In this document: piece by piece, positions 18,792 through 27,709 of the stretch
Numbering within the stretch: position 1 is the stretch's first letter
Layout: every line of letters begins with the position of its first letter
NCBI GenBank assembly: GCA_025964155.1
Contig: JAOPZJ010000443.1
Location: forward strand, 1-48,291
DNA length: 48,291 nucleotides
Direction of reading: 5' to 3'
DNA from: Solirubrobacterales bacterium
Lineage (GTDB): Bacteria; Actinomycetota; Thermoleophilia; Solirubrobacterales; Solirubrobacteraceae
The notes under the pieces: generated by a model
Databases searched by the model: none
What the model was told of the DNA's origin: nothing
Seen by the model: the letters and a program-made list of their open reading frames with translations, nothing else
Position numbers and translations under genes: made by a program

Positions 18792-20051
18792 CTAAGCCTG
18801 CGCCACGATCTTCTTCTCGTAGGACGGCAGGCCGTTCTTGATGGTGTAGAGGCCGTAGTCCGTCAGTGTCGTGTCACCGTTCGGATCGATCGAGTAGGTA
18901 CCGATGATGCTCTTGCGGTCCTTTGTCCCGAACAGCGCCGCGAGGACGGCGGTGCGATCGTTGGCCTTGGCACCGGCGCGCTTAAGCGAGTCGAGGGCAA
19001 GCGCCATCGTCTCGTAGCCGTAGATGCCGTACGGGTCGACCGTCTGGGTGTTGTACGTCGCCTTGAACTTGTCAAGCACCCCAGAGGCGTCGGGCAGATC
19101 CTTCACGCCGAGCGTCGCGACCGTCAGCTTGGTGCGGGCGCCGACGTCCGCCGGGATGCCACCCTTCTTTGGGTTGGTGAACGCCTCTTCCGCCACGCCG
19201 TCCGGGCCGTAGAGCTTCGCGGTCGTGTTCGCCGCAGCGACGTCCTTGAACACCTGCACACCGTTCTCACCCGTGACGCCGGACCACACGAAGCAGTCGG
19301 ACTTCACGTTGCTGGCGAGCGAGCGGTAGTTGGCCGCCGACTTGTCGGTGCCCTGGCGATCCTGGATCGTGAGGTTCTGCGCCTTCGCGGACGCCTCGAT
19401 GTTCCGGGCCAGACCGGCGCCGTACGTCGTCTTGTCGTCCCAGAGGGTGGCGGTCTTGCAGCCGTCCTCCACCATCGTGGTCACGAGCGCCGCACCCTGG
19501 ATCTTGTCCCGCGGGACGACCCGGGCGTACGTCCGCTTGCCCGTGGGGTAGTACTTGTTCGGCTCGCCGGGCTCGGAGCCAGGCTCGTTGGTCGTCAGGC
19601 CGATGTACGTGTTCGACGGGCTGATCTGCGGGATGCCCGCCTTGTTCAGGATCGGCAGCGAGACCTTCGTGCCGCCGGAGTTGAACTCACCCAGATAGAA
19701 GATGGCGGACTTGTCCTGGACGACCTTGCGGGCGTTCTGGGCGGTCTGGCCCTCGTCTGCCGTGCCGGGGTTCTGCGCGGTCGAGTCGTCGAGCGACACG
19801 TACTTGATCGTGAACTTCCCGACCTTGTTGCCCACTTCGGCGAGCGCAAGCTTCTCGCCGTTGATCACAGCCTGAGACTGCTCTCGAGACGTGCCCTGGA
19901 GCGGGAGGCTCGAGTAGATGGTCAGCTCGCTGGAACCGGAGCTGGCCCCCGAGCCGCTGCTGTTGTTGTTCGAGTCGCTGCCGCAGGCAGAGACCCCCAT
20001 CGCCAGGCCGCCGATCAGGCAGCCTGTCGCAACGATCGTGCGTGATCGCAA
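18792..20051 (-). CDS. Branched-chain amino acid-type ABC transporter substrate-binding lipoprotein (copy 1)
   Basis: This 419-residue periplasmic-binding-type lipoprotein has a signal peptide with a lipobox ending at GVSAC, a Ser/Asn/Gly-rich linker, then a type I fold: TIYSSLPLQG, FYLGEFNSGGTKVSLPILNKAGIPQISPSNTYIGLT, and a C-terminal lobe with YGYETMALALDSL. The start is TTG at 20051, set by GAGGAGG 8 nt upstream; an ATG seven bases upstream is out of frame. It is clearly paralogous to the next gene upstream and likely supplies the LivHMGF permease. Ligand unknown. Confidence 0.94.
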   Translation of the reverse strand: MRSRTIVATGCLIGGLAMGVSACGSDSNNNSSGSGASSGSSELTIYSSLPLQGTSREQSQAVINGEKLALAEVGNKVGKFTIKYVSLDDSTAQNPGTADEGQTAQNARKVVQDKSAIFYLGEFNSGGTKVSLPILNKAGIPQISPSNTYIGLTTNEPGSEPGEPNKYYPTGKRTYARVVPRDKIQGAALVTTMVEDGCKTATLWDDKTTYGAGLARNIEASAKAQNLTIQDRQGTDKSAANYRSLASNVKSDCFVWSGVTGENGVQVFKDVAAANTTAKLYGPDGVAEEAFTNPKKGGIPADVGARTKLTVATLGVKDLPDASGVLDKFKATYNTQTVDPYGIYGYETMALALDSLKRAGAKANDRTAVLAALFGTKDRKSIIGTYSIDPNGDTTLTDYGLYTIKNGLPSYEKKIVAQA

Positions 20052-20091
20052 GGTGCATTCCTCCTCATTGGAATCGAACTGCTACGGCGAC

Positions 20092-20121
20092 CATATACGA
20101 GTCGGCAGGCCTTGTGCCCAA
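20092..20121 (-). promoter_or_regulatory. Putative promoter between the two substrate-binding genes
   Basis: TATATG (20092-20097) and TTGGGC (20116-20121), spaced by 18 nt, lie upstream of the TTG-started binding-protein gene. The 169-bp gap (20052-20220) has no ORF. Copy 1 can therefore be transcribed without copy 2. Confidence 0.4.
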
Positions 20122-20220
20122 CTTTGCGGTGGACGTTCGTCCATGGCGTTCTACCCGCGTATCAGGGCATTCCTGCGGCCTCAAGTGGCAGACGGGCCAA
20201 CTCCATCGACCGCCGATTGG

Positions 20221-21471
20221 CTACTTGGTCGAATTGGTATCGATGACCTTCTGAAAGGCCAGTTTGCCGTTCTTGACGGTCGCCGCTCCGTACTCGGCCA
20301 GCGTCGTGTCGCCGTTCTCGTCGATCGAGTACGTACCGAGCACCGAATCGCGGTCCTTGATGCCGAAGAAGGCGTCGACGACCGCCTGCTTGTCGTTGGC
20401 GTGGTCCCCGGCGTTTTGAATCGCCAGCAACATGACCTTCATCGCCTCGTACCCGTAGATGGCCAGCGGCTCCGGGTCCTCGCCGAACCTCGCCTTGTAC
20501 GTCCTGAAGAAGTCCTGTCCGCTCGGGGGATAGAGCCGGGGGTCCAGCGTGGGCGTCGTGATGTACACCTGCTTGGCCACAGCGGCATCGAGCTTGCTCG
20601 TGAACGCTGTCTCGGCAAGGCCGTCGGCCCCGAAGAGCTTCGCGGTCGGGAGCGCCGCGTGCAGCTCGGTGAACAGCTGCACGGCGTTGCTCTGGGTCCG
20701 GCCCCCGAACAAGACGCAGTCGGCGCCCGACGCCACGACCTTCTCGATGACCGAGCGTTGGTCGACCGCCTGGGGATCGATGGGCTCGGTGCCGGCGATC
20801 TGCAGGCCCCGGGCCGGGGCCTTCGCAGCGACCTGGTCCACGATGCCCTTCCCGTAGAACTCGTTGTCGTGCAGCAGGAAGGTCGACGTACAGCCCTCGT
20901 CATGCTGGTAGGTGATCTGGGCGGCCGCCTGGACGTTGTCCGCCGGGATGACCCGTCCGAAGGTGCGCTTGCCCGACGGGTAGTACTTCTCGGGCTCGCC
21001 CTTGTCCGCGCCCTCTGACTCGGTCAGCCCCACCGCCGTGTTCGAGGGGGATATCTGCAGGATGCCGGCCTCGTTGAGGACGGGGATGGAGATCGCGGAG
21101 GCCCCGGAGTCCAGGTCCCCCAGGTACCCGATCGTGGTCTTGTCCTGTGCGGCCTTGCGGGCAGCCTCGGATACCGACTTCGGCTCCCATCCGGCCGGTC
21201 CGGCCGAGTCGTCGAGGCTGACGTACTTGACGATGAACTTGCCGACCCGGCCACCGGCGTCCTCGAGCGCGAGCTTCTCGCTGTTGACGATGGACTCGGA
21301 CTGGCCGGACGAGGCCCCGCGAAGCGGAAGGCTGGAGTAGATCGTGAGGGTCGTCGCGTTGGCGCCATCGGGCTGCGACGGGTCACCACTACCGTTGTTC
21401 CCGCCGCACGCGACCATCCCGATGGCCAAAGCCGCAGTCAGGCAGGCGGTTGCTACAGCTCTTCCTCGCAC
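20221..21471 (-). CDS. Branched-chain amino acid-type ABC transporter substrate-binding lipoprotein (copy 2)
   Basis: This 416-residue lipoprotein is a tandem paralogue of copy 1. It has a lipobox ending in GMVAC, a shorter linker, TIYSSLPLRGASSGQSE, IGYLGDLDSGASAISIPVLNEAGILQISPSNTAVGLTE, EKYYPSGKRTFGRVIPADNVQ and a final YGYEAMKVMLLAIQNAG. Divergence is concentrated in the middle of the protein, around the ligand cleft, so a different substrate range is likely (inference). The start is GTG at 21471 with AGGAAGGA upstream. Its promoter region carries two direct repeats. Confidence 0.93.
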   Translation of the reverse strand: MRGRAVATACLTAALAIGMVACGGNNGSGDPSQPDGANATTLTIYSSLPLRGASSGQSESIVNSEKLALEDAGGRVGKFIVKYVSLDDSAGPAGWEPKSVSEAARKAAQDKTTIGYLGDLDSGASAISIPVLNEAGILQISPSNTAVGLTESEGADKGEPEKYYPSGKRTFGRVIPADNVQAAAQITYQHDEGCTSTFLLHDNEFYGKGIVDQVAAKAPARGLQIAGTEPIDPQAVDQRSVIEKVVASGADCVLFGGRTQSNAVQLFTELHAALPTAKLFGADGLAETAFTSKLDAAVAKQVYITTPTLDPRLYPPSGQDFFRTYKARFGEDPEPLAIYGYEAMKVMLLAIQNAGDHANDKQAVVDAFFGIKDRDSVLGTYSIDENGDTTLAEYGAATVKNGKLAFQKVIDTNSTK

Positions 21472-21517
21472 GTGTTCCTTCCTCGGAGAACCCGGTGACC
21501 GCGGGCGTGATGCTCAG

Positions 21518-21550
21518 ACCGGAGGCCACACCATAATCAAACCGGAGGCC
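21518..21550 (-). promoter_or_regulatory. Direct-repeat operator candidate at promoter of binding-protein copy 2
   Basis: ACCGGAGGCC occurs at 21518-21527 and again at 21541-21550 (23-bp period), flanking a possible -10 box TATGGT (21530-21535, minus strand). Repeats about two helical turns apart around a promoter suggest an activator or repressor site. Confidence 0.4.
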
Positions 21551-21572
21551 TGGTCCGGCTTGCCGACCGGTG

Positions 21573-21737
21573 TCAGGCGTCGCGGTTGCCCGGCAGGTAC
21601 GGCGCGAGCATGCGGGCAGTGGCCGCCAGGATCACGATCACGACCGTGATCATGAAGCCGTCGACGCCCTTGGCCCCGAGCGACCAGAGGACGATCCAGA
21701 CGATGAGACCGATGGTGGTGGCGACGACGAGACCCAT
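21573..21737 (-). CDS. 54-residue membrane protein after trpA
   Basis: This small gene runs from ATG 21737 to TGA 21573. The product has two hydrophobic segments (about 4-20, VVATTIGLIVWIVLWSL, and 28-42, FMITVVIVILAATAR) and a short polar tail ending in GNRDA. Its reality is supported by the composition, by a position 15 bp after the trpA stop, and by a TAGGCT box exactly 7 nt before the ATG, matching leaderless promoters seen elsewhere in the window. I recognise no named family and propose no function. Confidence 0.7.
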   Translation of the reverse strand: MGLVVATTIGLIVWIVLWSLGAKGVDGFMITVVIVILAATARMLAPYLPGNRDA

Positions 21738-21744
21738 GGCCGGG

Positions 21745-21750
21745 AGCCTA
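21745..21750 (-). promoter_or_regulatory. Leaderless-type -10 box of 54-residue gene
   Basis: TAGGCT lies 7 nt before the ATG at 21737, inside the 15-bp gap after trpA, so the small gene could be transcribed independently of trp. Confidence 0.45.
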
Positions 21751-21752
21751 TC

Positions 21753-22619
21753 TCAAGAAAGCGCGGCAGCTAGTGCTGCCACCACCCTCCGGACCGCCGG
21801 CGCGGGGTCCTTGGCCTCGGCCGCCTCGCGCACCAGGCGGCTGCCGACGATCACGCCGTCCGCACCGGCGTCGGCCGCTTCTGATGCCTGCTCCGGCGTC
21901 GTGATGCCGAAGCCCAGGGCGACCGGCACGTCGGTCGCCGCCTTCGCACGCCCCACGATCTGCGCCACGCGCTCGCCCAGGGGCGCCGCGCGCTCCCCGG
22001 TGGTCCCCGTCACCGACACGGTGTAGAGGAACCCACGGGCGCGCGCGCCGATGGCGTGCAGGCGCTCGTCGGGCGTCGTGGGTGCCACGAGCGGCACGAG
22101 CGCGATCCCGGCGGCATCGCAGGCGGCCAGCACGGCCGGAGCCTCCTCCATCGGGAGGTCGGGCACGATCAGGCCACTGGCCCCCGCGTCGCGCAGCGCC
22201 GCGGCGAACACCTGCGGACCGCGGACGAGCACGAGGTTGGCGTAACACATGAGCACTACGGGGAGGCGCCCCGCCAGGCCCTCGCAGACCTCCATGACGC
22301 GCGCGACGGTGGCGCCGGCCCGCAGCGCCGCCGTCCCGGCGGCGGCGACGACCGGGCCGTCGGCCAGCGGGTCGGAGAACGGCACGCCGAGCTCGACGAG
22401 GTCTGCCCCACCGTCGGCATACGCCAGCCCGATGTCGAGCGACCGTTCCGGGCTCGGGAAGCCGCCCATGAGGTAGGGCATCAGCGCGGCCCGCTTGCCG
22501 GACGTCGCGAAGGCGTCCGCGATCCGGGCGGCACCCTCGCCGAGCGGCTCGGATGCCACCTGCCCAGCCTCGCCTGCGGCTCGCCGGCGCTGGTGGTCGG
22601 ACTCCGTGAAGCCGCTCAT
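21753..22619 (-). CDS. trpA: Tryptophan synthase alpha subunit
   Basis: This 288-residue TIM-barrel subunit cleaves indole-3-glycerol phosphate to indole. Visible are [11 protein letters not shown], the catalytic glutamate in [14 protein letters not shown], the loop after [12 protein letters not shown], the catalytic-loop region DLPMEEA and the phosphate site GFGITTPEQ plus [10 protein letters not shown]. The ATG at 22619 overlaps the trpB TGA, so I reject the longer open frame. About 25 residues precede the core helix ARIADAFA, a slightly long N-terminus. Confidence 0.97.
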   Translation of the reverse strand: MSGFTESDHQRRRAAGEAGQVASEPLGEGAARIADAFATSGKRAALMPYLMGGFPSPERSLDIGLAYADGGADLVELGVPFSDPLADGPVVAAAGTAALRAGATVARVMEVCEGLAGRLPVVLMCYANLVLVRGPQVFAAALRDAGASGLIVPDLPMEEAPAVLAACDAAGIALVPLVAPTTPDERLHAIGARARGFLYTVSVTGTTGERAAPLGERVAQIVGRAKAATDVPVALGFGITTPEQASEAADAGADGVIVGSRLVREAAEAKDPAPAVRRVVAALAAALS

Positions 22620-23809
22620 AGCTCTTCCGCCCCAAGGCGCTCGAGCACCTGGGCCAGGTCCTTGTCGCCGCGCCCGGACAGGCACACGAGGTCCAGCGTG
22701 GACGTCGACGGCTCCTCGAGCGCGAAATGGAAGGCATGCGCGGTCTCCAGCGCGGGGATGATGCCCTCGAGCTTCGTCACCGTCGTGAACGCCCGTAGCG
22801 CGTCGACGTCCGTCACCGCCACGTAGCGCGCCCGTCCGAGGTCGCGCAGGTGCGCGTGCTCGGGACCCGATCCGGGGTAGTCCAGCCCCGCCGAGATCGA
22901 GTGCGCCTCGGTGATCTGCCCCTCGGCGTCCTGCATGACGGCCGACATCGACCCGTGCAGCACCCCGGACTGCCCTCCGACCGTCAGCGGGGCACCGTGG
23001 CGCCCGGAGTCCAGGCCGTCACCGGCGGCCTCCACGCCGATGAGCTCCACGTCCGGATCGCCGACGAACGCGGTGAAGATCCCGATCGCGTTGGACCCGC
23101 CGCCGACACAGGCGATCACCCGATCCGGCAGCCGGCCCTCACGCTCCAGGATCTGCGCCCGCGCCTCGTCGCCGATGACGCGCTGCAGGTCCCGCACGAG
23201 CGACGGGTATGGCGCCGGTCCCACGGCAGAGCCGATGATGTAGTGCGTGGACTCCACGTTCGTGACCCAGTCGCGGATCGCCTCGCTCGTGGCGTCCTTC
23301 AGGGTCCCCGAGCCCGCCTCGACCGGATGCACGCGTGCGCCGAGCAACTGCATGCGCTCGACGTTCGGGCGCTGGCGCCGGATGTCCTCGGTGCCCATGA
23401 ACACGACGCACTCCATGCCCAGCAGCGCGCACGCCGTCGCGCTGGCGACGCCGTGCTGACCGGCGCCGGTCTCGGCGATGATCCGCCGCTTGCCCATCCG
23501 CTGCGCCAGCAGTGCCTGGCCGATCGCGTTGTTGACCTTATGGGACCCCGTGTGGTTGAGGTCCTCGCGTTTGAGATAGATGGTCCGGGCGTGCGCGGGT
23601 CCGCTCACGTATTCGGAAAGGCGGCGTGCGCGGTAGAGGCGCGAGGGGCGCCCCGCGAAGTCGCGCAGCAGCTCCTGCAGCTCCTCGAGATAACCGGGGT
23701 CGTCGCGCGCGACCACCCACGCCTGCTCGAGTTCCGCCAGCGCAGGCATGAGGGTCTCGGGGACGTACTGGCCCCCGTAGGGCCCGAAACGATGCTCGAC
23801 GGCGGTCAT
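22616..23809 (-). CDS. trpB: Tryptophan synthase beta subunit
   Basis: This 397-residue PLP enzyme condenses indole with serine. It has the [17 protein letters not shown] start, the PLP lysine in [12 protein letters not shown], the [10 protein letters not shown] active-site segment, [12 protein letters not shown] for PLP phosphate binding and [14 protein letters not shown]. It is of the standard TrpB1 type that pairs with TrpA. It overlaps trpF by ATGA upstream and trpA by ATGA downstream. Confidence 0.98.
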   Translation of the reverse strand: MTAVEHRFGPYGGQYVPETLMPALAELEQAWVVARDDPGYLEELQELLRDFAGRPSRLYRARRLSEYVSGPAHARTIYLKREDLNHTGSHKVNNAIGQALLAQRMGKRRIIAETGAGQHGVASATACALLGMECVVFMGTEDIRRQRPNVERMQLLGARVHPVEAGSGTLKDATSEAIRDWVTNVESTHYIIGSAVGPAPYPSLVRDLQRVIGDEARAQILEREGRLPDRVIACVGGGSNAIGIFTAFVGDPDVELIGVEAAGDGLDSGRHGAPLTVGGQSGVLHGSMSAVMQDAEGQITEAHSISAGLDYPGSGPEHAHLRDLGRARYVAVTDVDALRAFTTVTKLEGIIPALETAHAFHFALEEPSTSTLDLVCLSGRGDKDLAQVLERLGAEEL

Positions 23810-24483
23810 GACGACACCTCCTGCTCGGAGTTCCCGGCGTCATCACGCACCGCGTCGGCGGCGTGGACGGCCTCGACGAACGCCGTCACGAGCTCGGGGT
23901 CCTTGACCCCCGGGGCGGCCTCGGTCCCGCTGGCCACGTCCACTGCGAACGGGTGGGTCGCCTCGATCACATCGGCGACGTTGCCGGCGCTCAGCCCCCC
24001 GGACACGATGAGCGGGACGCGGGACATGCGCAGTCGTGTGAGGCCCCAGTCGAACGTCTCCCCCGTGCCGCCCTGCTTCCCCTCCACCCGGGTGTCGAGC
24101 AGGTGGAACTGCGTGCGATAGCGCTCCATGGCCTGGATGTCCGAGCGCGATCCCACACGGGCGGCCTTGACGACCTTGGCGCCGGTGCGGCGTGCGACCT
24201 CGGCGCAGTAGACCGGACCCTCGTCGCCGTGGAGCTGGACCATCGTGAGCTTCGCGACATCGACCGCCGTCGCGACCTCGTCCAGCGTCGCGTCGACGAA
24301 CACACCACACACCTGCACCTGCCGGCGATAGGCGGCCGAGATGGCCGCGGCCTCGTCCAGCGAGCAGGCGCGTGGCGACTGATCCCAGAGGATCATCCCG
24401 AGCGCCCATGCCCCCGCCTCGACGGCGACGGTCGCGTCGTCGACACTGGTCAGGCCACAGATCTTCACACGGGTGGGACGCAC
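23806..24483 (-). CDS. trpF: Phosphoribosylanthranilate isomerase
   Basis: This 225-residue TIM-barrel enzyme converts phosphoribosylanthranilate to CdRP. The catalytic cysteine is in VKICGLTS at the N-terminus; VQLHGDEGP, the [19 protein letters not shown] loop with the catalytic aspartate, [10 protein letters not shown] and the terminal phosphate-binding DVASGTE follow. The start is GTG at 24483, the only in-frame candidate near the motif, and a TACGAT box lies 6 nt upstream. It begins the F-B-A part of the trp cluster, so this segment has its own promoter. Confidence 0.96.
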   Translation of the reverse strand: MRPTRVKICGLTSVDDATVAVEAGAWALGMILWDQSPRACSLDEAAAISAAYRRQVQVCGVFVDATLDEVATAVDVAKLTMVQLHGDEGPVYCAEVARRTGAKVVKAARVGSRSDIQAMERYRTQFHLLDTRVEGKQGGTGETFDWGLTRLRMSRVPLIVSGGLSAGNVADVIEATHPFAVDVASGTEAAPGVKDPELVTAFVEAVHAADAVRDDAGNSEQEVSS

Positions 24484-24489
24484 CGCCCC

Positions 24490-24495
24490 ATCGTA
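24490..24495 (-). promoter_or_regulatory. Leaderless-type -10 box of trpFBA
   Basis: TACGAT lies 6 nt before the trpF GTG, the same sequence and spacing as at hisIE (30371-30376). It sits in the 36-bp gap after htrA. Confidence 0.6.
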
Positions 24496-24519
24496 AGGGG
24501 TGGACGTCGAGTGTCCCGA

Positions 24520-25704
24520 CTAGCCCACCTCGGTCGCATTGGGCCGCGCGGCGAGCTTTGCGGTGACCGTCAGCTTCTTGCCGTCGCGCAGCACGCCCAC
24601 GGTGACCACGTCCCCGTGCCTGTGCGCGCTGACGAGCGAGGCCAGGTCGTCCGAGGTCCGCACGGGCTTGCCGTCGATCGATTGGATCACGTCCCCGCCC
24701 AGCATGATGTCGTTGCCGCTGAGCTGCTGGGTGTAGCCGCCGGCCCTGATGCCGACCTTGGCGGCCGGACTGCCGGCCTGCACGGTCTGCACGAGCACGC
24801 CGGTCTTCGTCGGCAGCTTCAGCGGGTTCAGGGAGCCATCGATCGTGAGCGACGAAACGCCCAGGTAGGCACGCTGGACCGTCCCGTTGGACTTCAGCTG
24901 CGGCAGGATCTGCTTGGCGGTGTCGATCGGAACGGCGAAGCCGATGCCGACGCTGCCGTTACCCCCGCTGCCCGTCTCGATCTGCGAGTTGATGCCGATG
25001 ACGCGGCCGGCGGCGTCGATCAGCGGGCCGCCCGAGTTGCCGGGGTTGATCGCGGCGTCCGTCTGGATGACGTTGCTGATGCCTTCGCCGTTGGGCGCGG
25101 AGATCCGCCGCTGCAGGGCGCTGACCACGCCGGTCGTCAGCGTGCGGTCCAGGCCGAACGGGTTGCCGATCGCGATGACCGGGTCGCCAACCTGCACATC
25201 CTTGGCCGAGCCGAGCTCCAGCGGGGCGAGGTTCAGGCCGTCCGGATCGACCCGCAGGAGCGCGATGTCCGAGGAGGTGTCCTTGCCGATGACCTTTGCC
25301 TCGACGACCTGCTTGTCGGCGAGCTGCACCGTGACCTTCACGGCCCCGTCGATGACGTGGGCGTTCGTGAGGATGTCGCCGTTGTGATCGATGACGAAGC
25401 CCGAGCCGGTCGAGGTGCCGCGCTGCTGCGAGGGGGTGCCGAAGTCGAACGGGGATGCCTGGGTCTGCTGGACGACGTCGGCCCGGATGAACACGACGCC
25501 CGGTGAGTCGCGGCGGTACAGGTCGCGTGCGGTCATCGCGCCGCCGGCCGAGACCCGCCCCTGGGGCGCCGCCAGGGGCGCCTGCTGCACCACGGTCGTC
25601 GTGCTCGACGTCCCGCCCAGGTCCAGCACGGCGATGCCGCCCGCGGCGATCGCCCCGCCGAGCACGGCCGAGGCCACGGCGACGGGAATGGTGCTGCTCC
25701 TCAT
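24520..25704 (-). CDS. HtrA/DegP-type serine protease with PDZ domain
   Basis: This 394-residue protease has an N-terminal membrane anchor (about 7-29), a linker, a trypsin-like domain with the catalytic triad in TNAHVID (His), SSDIALLRV (Asp) and GNSGGPL (Ser), and a C-terminal PDZ domain (GVLVQTVQAGSPAAKVGI through GGDVIQSIDGKPV). It acts outside the membrane in protein quality control. It lies on the same strand between trpC and trpF, with 90 bp upstream and 36 bp downstream, so it may be expressed separately despite splitting the trp genes. Start ATG 25704 has no obvious ribosome binding site. Confidence 0.95.
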   Translation of the reverse strand: MRSSTIPVAVASAVLGGAIAAGGIAVLDLGGTSSTTTVVQQAPLAAPQGRVSAGGAMTARDLYRRDSPGVVFIRADVVQQTQASPFDFGTPSQQRGTSTGSGFVIDHNGDILTNAHVIDGAVKVTVQLADKQVVEAKVIGKDTSSDIALLRVDPDGLNLAPLELGSAKDVQVGDPVIAIGNPFGLDRTLTTGVVSALQRRISAPNGEGISNVIQTDAAINPGNSGGPLIDAAGRVIGINSQIETGSGGNGSVGIGFAVPIDTAKQILPQLKSNGTVQRAYLGVSSLTIDGSLNPLKLPTKTGVLVQTVQAGSPAAKVGIRAGGYTQQLSGNDIMLGGDVIQSIDGKPVRTSDDLASLVSAHRHGDVVTVGVLRDGKKLTVTAKLAARPNATEVG

Positions 25705-25794
25705 GGCGTCGATACAAGCGCAGTGCGCTGAAGGTTGGCCAAACGGCGGTTGAACGGGAGGTAAAGGACTGGTGGCGGTACCTGCACCAGGGCG

Positions 25795-26607
25795 TCAGAC
25801 GAAGTCGCCGTGGCCCTCGCCGCCCCGGCGGCCGAGCAGTGTCGCAAGTGCCTCGTCGGGCCGCGGCGCCCGCATGAGGCTCTCCCCCACGAGGACGGCG
25901 TCGACGCCCACCCGCTCCAGATCCTCGAGCTGCTCGCGGTGATGCAACCCGGATTCGGACACGACGGTCTTGCCGGTCGGAACGTCCGCCAGCAGCTCGT
26001 ACGTGCGCTCGACGTCCACGGTGAAATCGGTGAGGTTGCGGTTGTTGATGCCGATGATGTCGGCGTCCACGACCGCGAGCGCCGTCTTCAGCTCGTCCTC
26101 GTCGTGAACCTCGACCAGGACATCGAGGTCCAGGCGGGCGGCATCGATGTACAGCGACTCCAGGTCCCTCTCGTCCAGCGCGGCGACGATGAGCAGGATG
26201 GCGTCCGCGCCGGCCACGGCGGATTCGACGATCTGGTAGCGGTCGACGATGAAGTCCTTGCGCAGGATCGGCAGGCGGCAGGCGGCCTTGGCGGCGCGCA
26301 GGTCGTCCAGCGAGCCGCCGAAATGCGGCCCCTCGGTGAGGATCGACAGGGCCGCCGCCCCGCCGCGCTCGTAGGCGTTGACGATCTCCTCCACGGTGGA
26401 GCCCGCACGGATCTCGCCGGCGGAGGGAGACGCCCGCTTGTGCTCGGCGATGACCGAGATGCCCGGGCGCGTGAGGGCCTCGCTGAAGGGACGGTCGTCG
26501 CCCTCACGCGCGGCGAGATGTCGCTCGAGCTCCTCGAGCGGCACCTCACGGCGCCGACGACGGAGCTCCTTCTGGGTGACCTCGACGATGCGATCCAGAA
26601 CGCTCAC
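25795..26607 (-). CDS. trpC: Indole-3-glycerol phosphate synthase
   Basis: This 270-residue enzyme closes the indole ring. Motifs are VIAEHKRASPSAGEI (catalytic lysine), LTEGPHFGGS, PILRKDFIVDRYQI (catalytic lysine), LVEVHDEDEL (catalytic glutamate), IGINNRNLTDFTVD and SESGLHHREQL. The start is GTG at 26607 with GAGG 7 nt upstream. It follows trpD by 58 bp and ends 90 bp before htrA. It is monofunctional; trpF is a separate gene here. Confidence 0.97.
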   Translation of the reverse strand: MSVLDRIVEVTQKELRRRRREVPLEELERHLAAREGDDRPFSEALTRPGISVIAEHKRASPSAGEIRAGSTVEEIVNAYERGGAAALSILTEGPHFGGSLDDLRAAKAACRLPILRKDFIVDRYQIVESAVAGADAILLIVAALDERDLESLYIDAARLDLDVLVEVHDEDELKTALAVVDADIIGINNRNLTDFTVDVERTYELLADVPTGKTVVSESGLHHREQLEDLERVGVDAVLVGESLMRAPRPDEALATLLGRRGGEGHGDFV

Positions 26608-26665
26608 GTCACGACCTCATTCCTGGCGCGCGCGAAGATCGAGCCCTCTGGGCGACGATTCCGCC

Positions 26666-27709
26666 TCACGCGGGATCGGTCCCGCCCGCAAGGTCCATGC
26701 TCAGCGTCACGAAGCGCTTGAGCGTCGTGGCCGCGGCGCCGGAGTCGATCGCCCGCTCCGCAGCCCGTACCCCGCTTTCGAGACTTGGCGCCCGCCCGGC
26801 GGCGTAGATGGCGGCGCCCGCGTTGAAGACGGCCATGTCCCGCGGCGCGCCGCGCTCACCGGCCATGATCGCGCGGGTGATGAGGGCGTTGTCGGCCGGA
26901 AGGCCCCCGATCACGTCCTCATATGCGGCGTCGTCGAGTCCCACGTCCGCCGGGGACACGTCGTAGCGCGCGATCTGCTGTCCGTTGACTTCCACGACGT
27001 GAGTGACGGCGGACAGGCTCAACTCGTCCAGGCCGTCGGCGCTGGACACTACCAGCGCGCGGTCGCAGCCCAGGGTGGCGATCGCCCCGCCCATGCGGTC
27101 CACGAGCCCCATGTCGGCGACGCCGATGAGCTGACGGCGGGCTCCCGCCGGGTTGGTCAGGGGGCCCAGCACGTTGAAGATCGTCCGCACGGCCAGCGCC
27201 TTGCGCACGGGGACGACGAACCGCGTCGCCCCATGGTGAGCCGGGGCGAACATGAAGCCGAAGCCGACCTCCTCGATGCACTGCGCCACCTGATCGGGCG
27301 AGAGGTCGATGCGCGCGTCCAGGGCCTCAAGCAGGTCGGCGCTGCCGGACAGTCCGGTGGCCGAGCGGTTGCCGTGCTTGGCCACGCTGCAGCCCGCCCC
27401 CGCGGCGATCAGCGCGGCGGTCGTGGAGACGTTGAAGGTCTGGCGCCCACCCCCGGTTCCGGCGGTGTCGACGAGGTCGGGCCGGTCCACCGCGACTCCG
27501 GCGGCGAGCAGGCGCATCGTGGTGGCGAGGCCGGCCATCTCCGCCTCGGTCTCGCCCTTGGTGCGCAGCGCGATGAGCACGGCGGCGATCTGCACCTCCG
27601 TCGCGTGGCCCTCCATGATCTGTGCCAGCACCGCGGCGGCCTGCTCGCGCGGCAGGTCGCGCCCGGAGGCAAGGTCGTCGATTGCGGCGGTGAGCACGTC
27701 GTGCGGCAT
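26666..27709 (-). CDS. trpD: Anthranilate phosphoribosyltransferase
   Basis: This 347-residue enzyme joins anthranilate to PRPP. It has DTAGTGGGRQTFNVSTTAALIAAGAG (PRPP pyrophosphate site), VAKHGNRSATGLSGSADLLEAL, FMFAPAHHGATRFVVPVRKAL and FNVLGPLTNPAGARRQLIGV. The ATG shares one base with the trpG TGA (TGATG), so translation is coupled. Length and motif order are standard. Confidence 0.97.
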   Translation of the reverse strand: MPHDVLTAAIDDLASGRDLPREQAAAVLAQIMEGHATEVQIAAVLIALRTKGETEAEMAGLATTMRLLAAGVAVDRPDLVDTAGTGGGRQTFNVSTTAALIAAGAGCSVAKHGNRSATGLSGSADLLEALDARIDLSPDQVAQCIEEVGFGFMFAPAHHGATRFVVPVRKALAVRTIFNVLGPLTNPAGARRQLIGVADMGLVDRMGGAIATLGCDRALVVSSADGLDELSLSAVTHVVEVNGQQIARYDVSPADVGLDDAAYEDVIGGLPADNALITRAIMAGERGAPRDMAVFNAGAAIYAAGRAPSLESGVRAAERAIDSGAAATTLKRFVTLSMDLAGGTDPA

